The notes beneath the pieces are model-generated. The model made no database searches and was not told where the DNA came from. It saw only the letters and a list, made by a program, of their open reading frames with translations. A stretch of DNA of 64,000 bases from Watersipora subatra (Eukaryota; Bryozoa; Gymnolaemata; Cheilostomatida; Watersiporidae), in contig NC_088710.1 in the NCBI RefSeq assembly GCF_963576615.1, forward strand, positions 496,001-560,000, in the 5' to 3' direction. Shown one piece after another: positions 25,560-39,531 of the stretch. The translations under genes and the position numbers were made by a program. Position 1 is the first letter of the stretch; every line of letters starts with the position of its first letter.

Positions 25560-25603
25560 AACCCTTAAATCAACCGGTCGCTAAGCCAGTTGATTTAAGG
25601 GTT
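25560..25603. repeat. Perfect 15-bp hairpin
   Basis: AACCCTTAAATCAAC at 25560-25574 is exactly inverted at 25589-25603, with a 14-base loop. No larger element edge is visible around it. Confidence 0.8.
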
Positions 25604-26090
25604 TGAAATTAACGGGTCTCATATCAGTGATCTAGAATAAAAAAGGTGAGTCAATTCTTCTTTTGGTGGAAAAGTTAGTTGATTAATAGGAGTATTTGAA
25701 ATTTCCATAACTGAAACAAAATAGTATTTTCTTTAGTTAAAAGATTGGCAACGATGAACATCAAATACTTATGATAAACTCAACTGTGGTTTGACTAGCT
25801 CAACAACAAAAAAACCAAAGAGTCACCACCGTACAGATAAGCTGTCACATACATCATTAGTTTTTTACGGTAAATGCCAAAAAAAGTTTGTACTCAGGTT
25901 GTGACTACCATTTGAAACCTGGCAAAACAATTTTCTTGATTTAGGCAGGTCATAAAAGCGTAGCACTGGTTATTTAAACGCTATCAACAACTTCAGATTT
26001 TATGAATTGATTCCTATATATATCACTTGTCATGTTGCACACAGGTTCTGGTTTGCAAGAATTGCTAATCGAGCTGTTCCTAATCAAGAG

Positions 26091-29000
26091 ATGGCAGCTG
26101 CCATGGTATGTATATCTTATTTGGTTTTTACTTCTTTATCTAGCAAACTAATTGCATGAGCCAGTCTTAAATATATAAATTTTAAATATATTTCTTAAAA
26201 TGTTTCCACTTAAAGTTTTTATGGCAGAAGGTGAATGAGGTGTGACTTGCACAACTGTCACTAATAATAACTGAAAGATGATACATTTGTTCATTCAAGC
26301 CAATCTGTTTCCGTGTTATCAGTTCTAATCTGTTGGTCAGGTGGCTCGGCAGGGCAGAGCTGTAGTGCGCACGATAGCTGAAATGAGGTTCACTGTGAGA
26401 CAGATGAGTTCAAAGTCGGCGAATGAATATCATGAACCTGGAGATCATGGTAAGATTACAAGTTACGTCGCAGTCTCAATACATCGTGATTCGTTGAAGG
26501 TAGTGTCAGTAGACTGTGTTTGAATGAAGATAGATTCAGCATGCTATGAGTAAAAGTGTCTAGTGTCAACACATTGTGATTGGTCAAAGGTATTGTTAAC
26601 ACAACGAGATTGGTCAAAGGTGCTATCAACACATCGTGATTGGTCGAAGATACTATCAATGGAGTGTTATAGATCCAAGATAGTTCCAACATGTTGAAAT
26701 GAGCTATATCTTGTGTCAACACATTGTGATTGGTCAAAGGTGGTATCAATACATCATGATTGGTTGAATGTATTGTCCACACATAGTGATTGGTTAAAGT
26801 TAGTGTCAACTTTTGAATGGTCAGTAGTGCCCATTTCTCAAAGCTAATGTCAATTGTTTTTAGTTATTTAAAGGTTATGTCAGCTCAGTGTTTGGGGTTA
26901 AAGGTAAGCCAATGCATTGTGATTGAGAAATATTAAAGGTTTGGTGGTCAATAGCGGAATGTTTTGTGTTATCAGGTACTAAAAAGGTGTGGCCAGATAG
27001 CGCAGTCTCTTTTGATCCGTATGACCAGCTACGGTTTCCTCTGCCAGGAAACTCTGCTCCGGCCTTGTTCGCGACAGCCAGGCCGCCACTGCTGTCAATA
27101 TCTTCAGCGGATGCAGACGTGCTGCACGCAAGGTCTAGCTATCAAAACCAAGCAGAAGTGTTTGGCCAACATAGACTAAGAGAGGCCATGGTGGTCAGTT
27201 TATCACTGTGTACATCTTTCATCCTTCGTTCATTTCAGTCTGTGAGAGTTCAGTGGAACCCTGGGAGAAGTTTAGGGTCTTACCGATAATTCTACCTATT
27301 TCTGGTGTATTTAATTATATGTACTTTATACACCTACTCATTCTTTAATTATATGTACTTTATACACCTACTCATTCTTTAATTATATGTACTTTATACA
27401 CCCACTCATTCTTCAATTATATGTACTTTATACACCTACTCATTCTTTAATAATATGTACTTTATACACCCACTCATTCTTTAATTATATGTACTTTATA
27501 CACTCACTCATTCTTTAATAATATGTACTTTATACACCCACTCATTCTTTAATTATATGTACTTTATACACCCACTCATTCTTTAATTATATGTACTTTA
27601 TACACCCACTCATTCTTTAATTATATGTACTTTATACACCCACTCATTCTTTAATTATATGTACTTTATACACCCACTCATTCTTTAGTGATATGTACTT
27701 TATACACCCACTCATTCTTTAGTGATATGTGCATTATACACCCACTCATTCTTTAATTATATGTACTTTATACACCTACTCATTCTTTAATAATATGTAC
27801 TTTATACACCCACTCATTCTTTAATTATATGTACTTTATACACCCACTCATTCTTTAATTATATGTACTTTATACACCCACTCATTCTTTAATTGTATGT
27901 ACTTTATACACCCACTCATTCTTTAGTGATATGTGCTTTATACACCCACTCATTCTTTAATTATATGTACTTTATACACCTACTCATTCTTTAATAATAT
28001 GTACTTTATACACCCACTCATTCTTTAATAATATGTACTTTATACACCCACTCATTCTTTAATTATATGTACTTTATACACCCACTCATTCTTTAATTAT
28101 ATGTACTTTATACACCCACTCATTCTTTAGTGATATGTACTTTATACACCCACTCATTCTTTAGTGATATGTGCTTTATACACCCACTCATTCTTTAGTA
28201 ATATGTACTTTATACACCCACTCATTCTTTAATTATATGTACTTTATACACCCACTCATTCTTTAATTATATGTACTTTATACACCTACTCATTCTTTAA
28301 TAATATGTACTTTATACACCTACTCATTCTTTAATAATATGTACTTTATACACCTACTCATTCTTTAATAATATGTACTTTATACACCTACTCATTCTTT
28401 AATAATATGTACTTTATACACCCACTCATTCTTTAATAATATGTACTTTATACACCCACTCATTCTTTAATTATATGTACTTTATACACCCACTCATTCT
28501 TTAATTATATGTACTTTATACACCCACTCATTCTTTAATTATATGTACTTTATACACCCACTCATTCTTTAGTGATATGTACTTTATACACCCACTCATT
28601 CTTTAGTGATATGTACTTTATACACCCACTCATTCTTTAATTATATGTACTTTATACACCTACTCATTCTTTAATAATATGTACTTTATACACCTACTCA
28701 TTCTTTAATAATATGTACTTTATACACCCACTCATTCTTTAATAATATGTACTTTATACACCTACTCATTCTTTAATAATATGTACTTTATACACCCACT
28801 CATTCTTTAATTATATGTACTTTATACACCCACTCATTCTTTAATTATATGTACTTTATACACCTACTCATTCTTTAATTATATGTACTTTATACACCCA
28901 CTCATTCTTTAGTGATATGTACTTTATACACCCACTCATTCTTTAGTGATATGTACTTTATACACCCACTCATTCTTTAATTATATGTACTTTATACACC

Positions 29001-32000
29001 TACTCATTCTTTAATAATATGTACTTTATACACCTACTCATTCTTTAATAATATGTACTTTATACACCCACTCATTCTTTAATAATATGTACTTTATACA
29101 CCCACTCATTCTTTAATTATATGTACTTTATACACCCACTCATTCTTTAATTATATGTACTTTATACACCCACTCATTCTTTAGTGATATGTACTTTATA
29201 CACCCACTCATTCTTTAGTGATATGTGCTTTATACACCCACTCATTCTTTAGTAATATGTACTTTATACACCCACTCATTCTTTAATTATATGTACTTTA
29301 TACACCCACTCATTCTTTAATTATATGTACTTTATACACCTACTCATTCTTTAATAATATGTACTTTATACACCTACTCATTCTTTAATAATATGTACTT
29401 TATACACCTACTCATTCTTTAATAATATGTACTTTATACACCCACTCATTCTTTAATTATATGTACTTTATACACCTACTCATTCTTTAATTATATGTAC
29501 TTTATACACCCACTCATTCTTTAATAATATGTACTTTATACACCCACTCATTCTTTAATAATATGTACTTTATACACCCACTCATTCTTTAATAATATGT
29601 ACTTTATACACCCACTCATTCTTTAATAATATGTACTTTATACACCCACTCATTCTTTAATTATATGTACTTTATACACCCACTCATTCTTTAATTATAT
29701 GTACTTTATACACCCACTCATTCTTTAATTATATGTACTTTATACACCTACTCATTCTTTAATAATATGTACTTTATACACCTACTCATTCTTTAATAAT
29801 ATGTACTTTATACACCCACTCATTCTTTAATAATATGTACTTTATACACCCACTCATTCTTTAATTATATGTACTTTATACACCCACTCATTCTTTAATT
29901 ATATGTACTTTATACACCCACTCATTCTTTAGTGATATGTACTTTATACACCCACTCATTCTTTAGTGATATGTGCTTTATACACCCACTCATTCTTTAG
30001 TAATATGTACTTTATACACCCACTCATTCTTTAATTATATGTACTTTATACACCCACTCATTCTTTAATTATATGTACTTTATACACCTACTCATTCTTT
30101 AATAATATGTACTTTATACACCTACTCATTCTTTAATAATATGTACTTTATACACCTACTCATTCTTTAATAATATGTACTTTATACACCCACTCATTCT
30201 TTAATTATATGTACTTTATACACCCACTCATTCTTTAATTATATGTACTTTATACACCCACTCATTCTTTAATTATATGTACTTTATACACCTACTCATT
30301 CTTTAATAATATGTACTTTATACACCCACTCATTCTTTAATTATATGTACTTTATACACCCACTCATTCTTTAATTATATGTACTTTATACACCCACTCA
30401 TTCTTTAATTGTATGTACTTTATACACCCACTCATTCTTTAGTGATATGTGCTTTATACACCCACTCATTCTTTAATTATATGTACTTTATACACCTACT
30501 CATTCTTTAATAATATGTACTTTATACACCCACTCATTCTTTAATAATATGTACTTTATACACCCACTCATTCTTTAATTATATGTACTTTATACACCCA
30601 CTCATTCTTTAATTATATGTACTTTATACACCCACTCATTCTTTAGTGATATGTACTTTATACACCCACTCATTCTTTAGTGATATGTGCTTTATACACC
30701 CACTCATTCTTTAGTAATATGTACTTTATACACCCACTCATTCTTTAATTATATGTACTTTATACACCCACTCATTCTTTAATTATATGTACTTTATACA
30801 CCTACTCATTCTTTAATAATATGTACTTTATACACCTACTCATTCTTTAATAATATGTACTTTATACACCTACTCATTCTTTAATAATATGTACTTTATA
30901 CACCTACTCATTCTTTAATAATATGTACTTTATACACCCACTCATTCTTTAATAATATGTACTTTATACACCCACTCATTCTTTAATTATATGTACTTTA
31001 TACACCCACTCATTCTTTAATTATATGTACTTTATACACCCACTCATTCTTTAATTATATGTACTTTATACACCCACTCATTCTTTAGTGATATGTACTT
31101 TATACACCCACTCATTCTTTAGTGATATGTACTTTATACACCCACTCATTCTTTAATTATATGTACTTTATACACCTACTCATTCTTTAATAATATGTAC
31201 TTTATACACCTACTCATTCTTTAATAATATGTACTTTATACACCCACTCATTCTTTAATAATATGTACTTTATACACCTACTCATTCTTTAATAATATGT
31301 ACTTTATACACCCACTCATTCTTTAATTATATGTACTTTATACACCCACTCATTCTTTAATTATATGTACTTTATACACCTACTCATTCTTTAATTATAT
31401 GTACTTTATACACCCACTCATTCTTTAGTGATATGTACTTTATACACCCACTCATTCTTTAGTGATATGTACTTTATACACCCACTCATTCTTTAATTAT
31501 ATGTACTTTATACACCTACTCATTCTTTAATAATATGTACTTTATACACCTACTCATTCTTTAATAATATGTACTTTATACACCCACTCATTCTTTAATA
31601 ATATGTACTTTATACACCCACTCATTCTTTAATTATATGTACTTTATACACCCACTCATTCTTTAATTATATGTACTTTATACACCCACTCATTCTTTAG
31701 TGATATGTACTTTATACACCCACTCATTCTTTAGTGATATGTGCTTTATACACCCACTCATTCTTTAGTAATATGTACTTTATACACCCACTCATTCTTT
31801 AATTATATGTACTTTATACACCCACTCATTCTTTAATTATATGTACTTTATACACCTACTCATTCTTTAATAATATGTACTTTATACACCTACTCATTCT
31901 TTAATAATATGTACTTTATACACCTACTCATTCTTTAATAATATGTACTTTATACACCCACTCATTCTTTAATTATATGTACTTTATACACCTACTCATT

Positions 32001-35000
32001 CTTTAATTATATGTACTTTATACACCCACTCATTCTTTAATAATATGTACTTTATACACCCACTCATTCTTTAATAATATGTACTTTATACACCCACTCA
32101 TTCTTTAATAATATGTACTTTATACACCCACTCATTCTTTAATAATATGTACTTTATACACCCACTCATTCTTTAATTATATGTACTTTATACACCCACT
32201 CATTCTTTAATTATATGTACTTTATACACCCACTCATTCTTTAATTATATGTACTTTATACACCTACTCATTCTTTAATAATATGTACTTTATACACCTA
32301 CTCATTCTTTAATAATATGTACTTTATACACCCACTCATTCTTTAATAATATGTACTTTATACACCCACTCATTCTTTAATTATATGTACTTTATACACC
32401 CACTCATTCTTTAATTATATGTACTTTATACACCCACTCATTCTTTAGTGATATGTACTTTATACACCCACTCATTCTTTAGTGATATGTGCTTTATACA
32501 CCCACTCATTCTTTAGTAATATGTACTTTATACACCCACTCATTCTTTAATTATATGTACTTTATACACCCACTCATTCTTTAATTATATGTACTTTATA
32601 CACCTACTCATTCTTTAATAATATGTACTTTATACACCTACTCATTCTTTAATAATATGTACTTTATACACCTACTCATTCTTTAATAATATGTACTTTA
32701 TACACCCACTCATTCTTTAATTATATGTACTTTATACACCCACTCATTCTTTAATTATATGTACTTTATACACCCACTCATTCTTTAATTATATGTACTT
32801 TATACACCCACTCATTCTTTAGTGATATGTACTTTATACACCCACTCATTCTTTAGTGATATGTACTTTATACACCCACTCATTCTTTAATTATATGTAC
32901 TTTATACACCTACTCATTCTTTAATAATATGTACTTTATACACCTACTCATTCTTTAATAATATGTACTTTATACACCCACTCATTCTTTAATAATATGT
33001 ACTTTATACACCCACTCATTCTTTAATTATATGTACTTTATACACCCACTCATTCTTTAATTATATGTACTTTATACACCCACTCATTCTTTAGTGATAT
33101 GTACTTTATACACCCACTCATTCTTTAGTGATATGTACTTTATACACCCACTCATTCTTTAATTATATGTACTTTATACACCTACTCATTCTTTAATAAT
33201 ATGTACTTTATACACCTACTCATTCTTTAATAATATGTACTTTATACACCCACTCATTCTTTAATAATATGTACTTTATACACCCACTCATTCTTTAATT
33301 ATATGTACTTTATACACCCACTCATTCTTTAATTATATGTACTTTATACACCCACTCATTCTTTAATTATATGTACTTTATATACCCACTCATTCTTTAG
33401 TGATATGTACTTTATACACCCACTCATTCTTTAGTGATATGTACTTTATACACCCACTCATTCTTTAATTATATGTACTTTATACACCTACTCATTCTTT
33501 AATAATATGTACTTTATACACCTACTCATTCTTTAATAATATGTACTTTATACACCCACTCATTCTTTAATAATATGTACTTTATACACCTACTCATTCT
33601 TTAATAATATGTACTTTATACACCCACTCATTCTTTAATTATATGTACTTTATACACCCACTCATTCTTTAATTATATGTACTTTATACACCTACTCATT
33701 CTTTAATTATATGTACTTTATACACCCACTCATTCTTTAGTGATATGTACTTTATACACCCACTCATTCTTTAGTGATATGTACTTTATACACCCACTCA
33801 TTCTTTAATTATATGTACTTTATACACCTACTCATTCTTTAATAATATGTACTTTATACACCTACTCATTCTTTAATAATATGTACTTTATACACCCACT
33901 CATTCTTTAATAATATGTACTTTATACACCCACTCATTCTTTAATTATATGTACTTTATACACCCACTCATTCTTTAATTATATGTACTTTATACACCCA
34001 CTCATTCTTTAGTGATATGTACTTTATACACCCACTCATTCTTTAGTGATATGTGCTTTATACACCCACTCATTCTTTAGTAATATGTACTTTATACACC
34101 CACTCATTCTTTAATTATATGTACTTTATACACCCACTCATTCTTTAATTATATGTACTTTATACACCTACTCATTCTTTAATAATATGTACTTTATACA
34201 CCTACTCATTCTTTAATAATATGTACTTTATACACCTACTCATTCTTTAATAATATGTACTTTATACACCCACTCATTCTTTAATTATATGTACTTTATA
34301 CACCTACTCATTCTTTAATTATATGTACTTTATACACCCACTCATTCTTTAATAATATGTACTTTATACACCCACTCATTCTTTAATAATATGTACTTTA
34401 TACACCCACTCATTCTTTAATAATATGTACTTTATACACCCACTCATTCTTTAATAATATGTACTTTATACACCCACTCATTCTTTAATTATATGTACTT
34501 TGTATACCTACTCATTCTTTAATTATATGTACTTTATACACCTACTCATTCTTCAATCATATGTACTTTATACACCTACTCATTCTTTAATAATATGTAC
34601 TTTATACACCTACTCATTCTTTAGTGATATGTACTTTATACTCCTACTCATTCTTTAATTATATGTACTTTATACACCCACTCATTCTTTAGTGATATGT
34701 ACTTTATACACCCACTCATTCTTTAATAATATGTACTTTATACACCTACTCATTCTTTAGTGATATGTACTTTATACACCTACTCATTCTTTAATTATAT
34801 GTACTTTGTACACCCACTCATTCTTTAATAATATGTACTTTATACACCCACTCATTCTTTAGTGATATGTACTTTATACACCCACTCATTCTTTAATTAT
34901 ATGTACTTTGTACACCCACTCATTCTTTAATAATATGTACTTTATACACCCACTCATTCTTTAGTGATATGTACTTTATACACCCACTCATTCTTTAATA

Positions 35001-37904
35001 ATATGTACTTTATACACCCACTCATTCTTTAGTGATATGTACTTTATACACCCACTCATTCTTTAATTATATGTACTTTGTACACCCACTCATTCTTTAA
35101 TAATATGTACTTTATACACCCACTCATTCTTTAGTGATATGTACTTTATACACCCACTCATTCTTTAATTATATGTACTTTGTACACCCACTCATTCTTT
35201 AATAATATGTACTTTATACACCCACTCATTCTTTAGTGATATGTACTTTATACACCCACTCATTCTTTAATTATATGTACTTTGTACACCCACTCATTCT
35301 TTAGGGATATGTACTTTATACACCTACTCATTCTTTAATTATATGTACTTTATATACCTACTCATTCTTTAGGGATATGTACTTTATACACCTACTCATT
35401 CAACTACATACCAACTATAGATGCACTGTAGACGTAGACAGGCTCTACATATAAGTATTCATATGGTGTCATATACATAGCTATTACATTTGTTTCTTTT
35501 TTCTCTTGACTCGAATGTACATGTAAGTTGAGTGAGGCCTCGAACATGGACGAAGCTCTATAAAATCCTTACTGTAGTAGTAGCTGTATTTCTAAATACT
35601 GTGACCTTTTATGCACGCAATTCTCTTGGTTTTTTATACAGTCTGAAGCTTCCGGAACCGATTTAGCTGGAGACATAGAGCTCAAAGTACAAGACTGTCC
35701 AGTACTAATGAGAAAAGGTAGGCAATTCTCAAACAACATAACATGCACTCCTAGTTTATGTATAAAAATTAGTACAAAATAGTTTTTCACTTTTTTCGGC
35801 CTAAACTTGAAATAGAAACTAACAACTACTGTTAAAGGCGTGTGGCTAGGACAAAAGATATATCGATGTACCGTATATAAATCTCAATGTTTGTCTGTCC
35901 GTGTGTCCAGTTATAGAGATAAAGTTTTAGGAATAAAAAATCTGCTGCACACTTGATTTGAACTCAAAATCTCCAGTTTTGCAGACAGGCATTTATCCAA
36001 TACACTACATTGTTCGGCTAGCTTTATTTTGGAATAAATTATGCACATACTTATCACACCTGCCAATCTTTCATAGCTGCACACTTAATACTACAGCTGA
36101 TGTTATGTTTGGAGCCATACCAGAAGACAAATGTGTGCCCATACGTGAAGTAAAAAAGTGTGAACTCGCATGACCAACATGACTATTGCAGTCAGTACAG
36201 AGCTGTTTTAGGCACTGCAGTCGGTACAGTATGAATTACACAGAAATAAGCAAAACATCTTCATTTAAAAGTTAGAATAGTATACGCTGACTTGAAGTAA
36301 ATTTCTATGCCAAAGTTTTTTTGTTACCCGTGCAACGCCGGACATTCACCTAGTTGTACTATGCTAATTAATTGTTACAATAATTTTAGCCAAGCATTGT
36401 TTATCAGCAACATGACAAAGGCACACTCACAGAAGCAAAAGCACACTGAATAATAATTGCAAAATTGTGTACGCAATACAACACATGGTATAACCTGTAC
36501 GTATGTGAAATTTATACAAAAACCTTTTTGGCCCGGTGTAGTCGTGATAAGGATTTATTGGGCAACAGCCAGTCACAGCCTTGTTAAAACAGCAAAGCAA
36601 GTCATCTAAAATTCAGAGTTGTTCACTCTTATCAACAGGAAAGAAAAGACCATTCCCAAGTTAACAACACGCTTACTGTTTCAATCAATTTTATGCCAAA
36701 TACAGTGGGTCCTATTTGCTCACTTGCAGTTCAGCAGCTTTTCTGTCCTCTGCAGATTTCCAACTATTGTTCCCTGGTCACAATGTGATGTCAGGAGACT
36801 TTACCGTGGTGAGTTTGTGCCATAGAACTGTTCAGGACATGTCGGGTTGGTCAGAAGAGGTGGAGGAAGAGCGGGATACTCTCATAAGTCTTTATTCTGA
36901 GACAGCTAAGGAGCTTTGCTTCGTGCTTCGTAACAACGGATTCTGGGCAGACTTCATCGACCCCTGCTCTGGCAAACCAGTTAGTACATATCTCTGTAGC
37001 CTGTCTTGACAAACTGTTGTTTTGCGGAGTTGTCCCCCGTCAAGCGGGCGAACAACACAACAGCTTGTCACAAAACGTACTACACCTGATGCATCAGCTG
37101 CAATTATAGGGAGTTGTTCTCTTCCGTCTTGCGGCTTGGTTGCGATGTTATGTCGGTCGCTCCATTGGTAATCATAACGAATTTCGCGCAAAAATTTATG
37201 TGGAAAAAAATAAGACTACAACGTTTAACCAGCGACCAGTCTCTGCGGTAAACTTTAGTAGAACCTGAGAACTTAGGCAACAACAGCGACTAAACATGTC
37301 GTTATTTGTGCGCTCAGTCAGTTTTATTTCTATTTTTGTATCAGTCAGTTTTATTTGTAAACAACCAACAGTTTTTGGTTAAACGTTGTAATCTTATTTT
37401 TTTCTACATAATTTTTTTGCGCGAAATCAGTTATATTACCAATTGAGCGACCAACATAACATTGCAATCAAGCCGCATAGATGGAAGAGAACAACTCCCT
37501 ATAAGTGCAGCTGATGCATCAGGTGCAGAAAGTCTTGTGACAAGCTGTTGTGTTGCTCGCCCGCTCGACGAGGGACAACACCGCAAAAACAACAGTCTGT
37601 CAAGACAGGCTAATATCTCTGTTTAGTTTTGTTTACGCCCTGATCCGATAGCAATCCGTTCGTAATGCTCTTTACTGTCTACTTGCAGCATCTCGGACCT
37701 CACACGACTGATAGTATGTTCGAGATTGATGAACGTTATAGACATTTTGGATTTGAAATTGAGGACTTTGGTTGCTGCAAAGTAATAAAGCACCACAAAT
37801 GGGGCAGCAAGTCATTTGTTGGCTGCGTATTTACCAATGCACCTGTTGATTCATCTATTCTTCTCGAATTGACAGAGTTCACCGAATCTACACTGGACTG
37901 CTAA
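26091..37904 (+). CDS. MMADHC: Cobalamin trafficking protein CblD (MMADHC)
   Basis: Adaptor that works with MMACHC (CblC) to route vitamin B12 either to mitochondrial methylmalonyl-CoA mutase or to cytosolic methionine synthase. Coding exons: 26091-26105, 26341-26449, 26976-27190, 35642-35717, 36756-36979, 37689-37904; all phases agree and give 284 residues (human about 296). The start ATGGCAGCTGCCATG leads into an arginine-rich, nearly acid-free presequence (MAAAMVARQGRAVVRTIAEM). Diagnostic matches: KVWPDSAV, PLPGNSA, CPVLMRKDF, GWSEEVEEERDTL, FWADFIDPCSGKP, FEIDERYRHFGFEIEDFG and CCKVIKHHKWG, the region carrying the cobalt-binding cysteine known in the human protein. Exon 3 could end 2-3 bases differently (GTGGTC or GTCAGT donor). 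Intron 3 holds a giant minisatellite; intron 5 is nearly all transposon. No AATAAA was found in the kilobase after the stop. Confidence 0.95.
26550..26812. repeat. Degenerate repeat in MMADHC intron 2, about 28-30 bp
   Basis: Copies share ACATCGTGATTGGTCAAAGG. The units have drifted, with several insertions between them. The minus-strand frame over it has no protein character. Confidence 0.8.
27311..35402. repeat. Giant minisatellite, 34-bp period, 238 copies, in MMADHC intron 3
   Basis: The unit is TTAATTATATGTACTTTATA followed by CACCCACTCATTCT. Common variants are AATAAT, AGTGAT or AGTAAT for AATTAT, GTGC for GTAC, and CACCTACTC for CACCCACTC. From the first unit (27311) to the last (35369) the distance is exactly 237 x 34, so there is no net insertion or deletion. 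Rare GTGC markers at 27933, 28171, 29225 and 29973 recur at 30449, 30687, 31741 and 32489, each exactly 2,516 bp (74 units) later. The last kilobase carries more substitutions, as at the edge of a homogenising array. Confidence 0.98.
35863..36353. mobile_element. Possible Helitron-like non-autonomous element with tRNA-like part
   Basis: Begins TCGATGTACC after an A and ends ACCTAG before a T, preceded by CCCGTGCAACGCCGG, a decayed short hairpin. That is the Helitron end pattern. On the minus strand, TGTATTGGATAAATGCC (35988-36005) and GAGTTCAAATC (35954-35964) resemble pol III A and B boxes, so a tRNA-derived SINE is the alternative. It sits in MMADHC intron 4. Confidence 0.45.
36997..37612. 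mobile_element. MULE-like foldback element in MMADHC intron 5
   Basis: Two long inverted arms of about 235 bp (36997-37230 and 37377-37612) surround a 146-bp centre. The outermost bases are TAGCCTGTCTTGACA on both ends. A 9-bp target duplication ATATCTCTG flanks it at 36988-36996 and 37613-37621. Long arms with a 9-bp duplication are typical of Mutator-like elements. It has no coding capacity. Confidence 0.93.
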
Positions 37905-38889
37905 GGCTGTTAGCTACCATCTCTATTATTTGAAAAGTTTTTTGTGAAGACTTAATCTTGTTTAACAAGTGCTGATTGTTGGTTTTTTAGAAACCATAAC
38001 TGTTATTCAATCTATTTTGGCAAATCAGTTCTAATACAATACACAGTTGTCACAGCTTTTTTCACTCTTTGGTGATTCGACTAATTGCTATGCATGCCAA
38101 CAGCCAACGTTGTTATTTATGTATGAAAAGCTGAGATGTCGTGTTTTTACTCTTCAGACGGTAGGAAAGACGTCGCTTTGCAAGAAATTAACATAAAGCG
38201 CCCAATAGCATTGCCTAAAATTTTGAGTTGTCTTCTACTTTGCATGCAGTCTTCACATGCGAGTTAACGCTCAATGTAAATATAGATTAGAATTTGCGGT
38301 AGTCTGAGGTGACGCCCCAGCTTTATTCAAAGCCAAAGTTTTCGGACCTCGTTTGATTACTGCATGAGGATTTTATTATCTATAGCCGAAGATCAGCAGT
38401 AATAATCTGGTTTGTATTTCTCATCTCTAGTAATTGTCATTCCAGCATTTCATTGAATAGATATACGTTTAGTCATTGCTCCGTGTGTGAGTACGTTGCT
38501 AATAATAGTTTTGCTTGTTTAATTTTTAGTTTACGGATTGCAAGAAACGCGCCTTCATATACACTCTTTGAATTCGTTCAAAAAGATTATGCTGATACTC
38601 AGTCTTGATTTGAGTAACTGAGCATTGTTGTTTTATATTTGATGTACAGCTCTAAAAGAACACATTGCAGTAAGTTAGGTAAGCGTAATGCTCTGCTGCA
38701 TCTGTATTTACTTGGAGATACTCCAGTTTTTTAGTCTTGGGTATGTTTATATTGACATCATTTGCAAGAACATCGCTTGGTTAGTTGCTTTTTGGTATTT
38801 TACTAGATGGACTCTGCTGTACTAATTCCGGTGAAAGTAGTTTAATACGTTTTTGTATAGGCATAGTCTAGGGCTTGCATGAATCTGCA
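37905..38889. other. MMADHC 3' region, no other feature seen
   Basis: Presumably 3' untranslated sequence and spacer. No canonical AATAAA is visible, so the transcript end is not located. Confidence 0.5.
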
Positions 38890-38894
38890 GTCTG

Positions 38895-39126
38895 TGTTGT
38901 GTATTCACTCACCACAAGTTCACCCTTGTGTAGCAGGGGAGAATGCCCCTTGTACACTCTTTTCCCTCTCTATTTAGTTATTCCTTAGCTTTATCAATAA
39001 GCTGAGAAAGCTACATAATCCTGCAAGCCTGTGTGAGAGGCTTTGCCTCCCAAAGCCTATCTGGCTTTCTTAGCCCAAGTTCCTGTAACATAGTCAGACG
39101 CACAAGAGACATCTGCATATACAACA
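38895..39126 (-). repeat. 3' LTR (232 bp)
   Basis: Starts TG and ends CA. It matches the other LTR with about a dozen differences, so the insertion is not brand new. Confidence 0.93.
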
Positions 39127-39531
39127 TGCCCTTTTTTCTTTGAAGGCTGAACATAGCACCTGTAACTTTTGGGGTTCAAACTTAGGTTTAACCACCAATC
39201 ATGTTGGGAGGCAACAAGCTTTGTCTGACATGCATGTACATGTAGGACCTACTATCCTCTGGTACTCTAATAGAGCCTGCATCATCATGAGCTCGCCAAT
39301 GTGTTAAACGGGAGCTTAGCAATTGTACATGAGCATGAGGGTAGCCTGTAAACCGGATGTTAACCAATACTAAAATCAAAAGTGGCCTTAACTGTATGGG
39401 TGGAGTCATCCTCTCCCATACTTACTCCCCGAGCCATAGTGGCTCTCGCAAGTTTAACCTATCACCTTCAGCTCTAACCTGCAAGTCCTGAGCACATACT
39501 TGTTCCTGTTTTACCTGCTCCCGTGTCGTGA

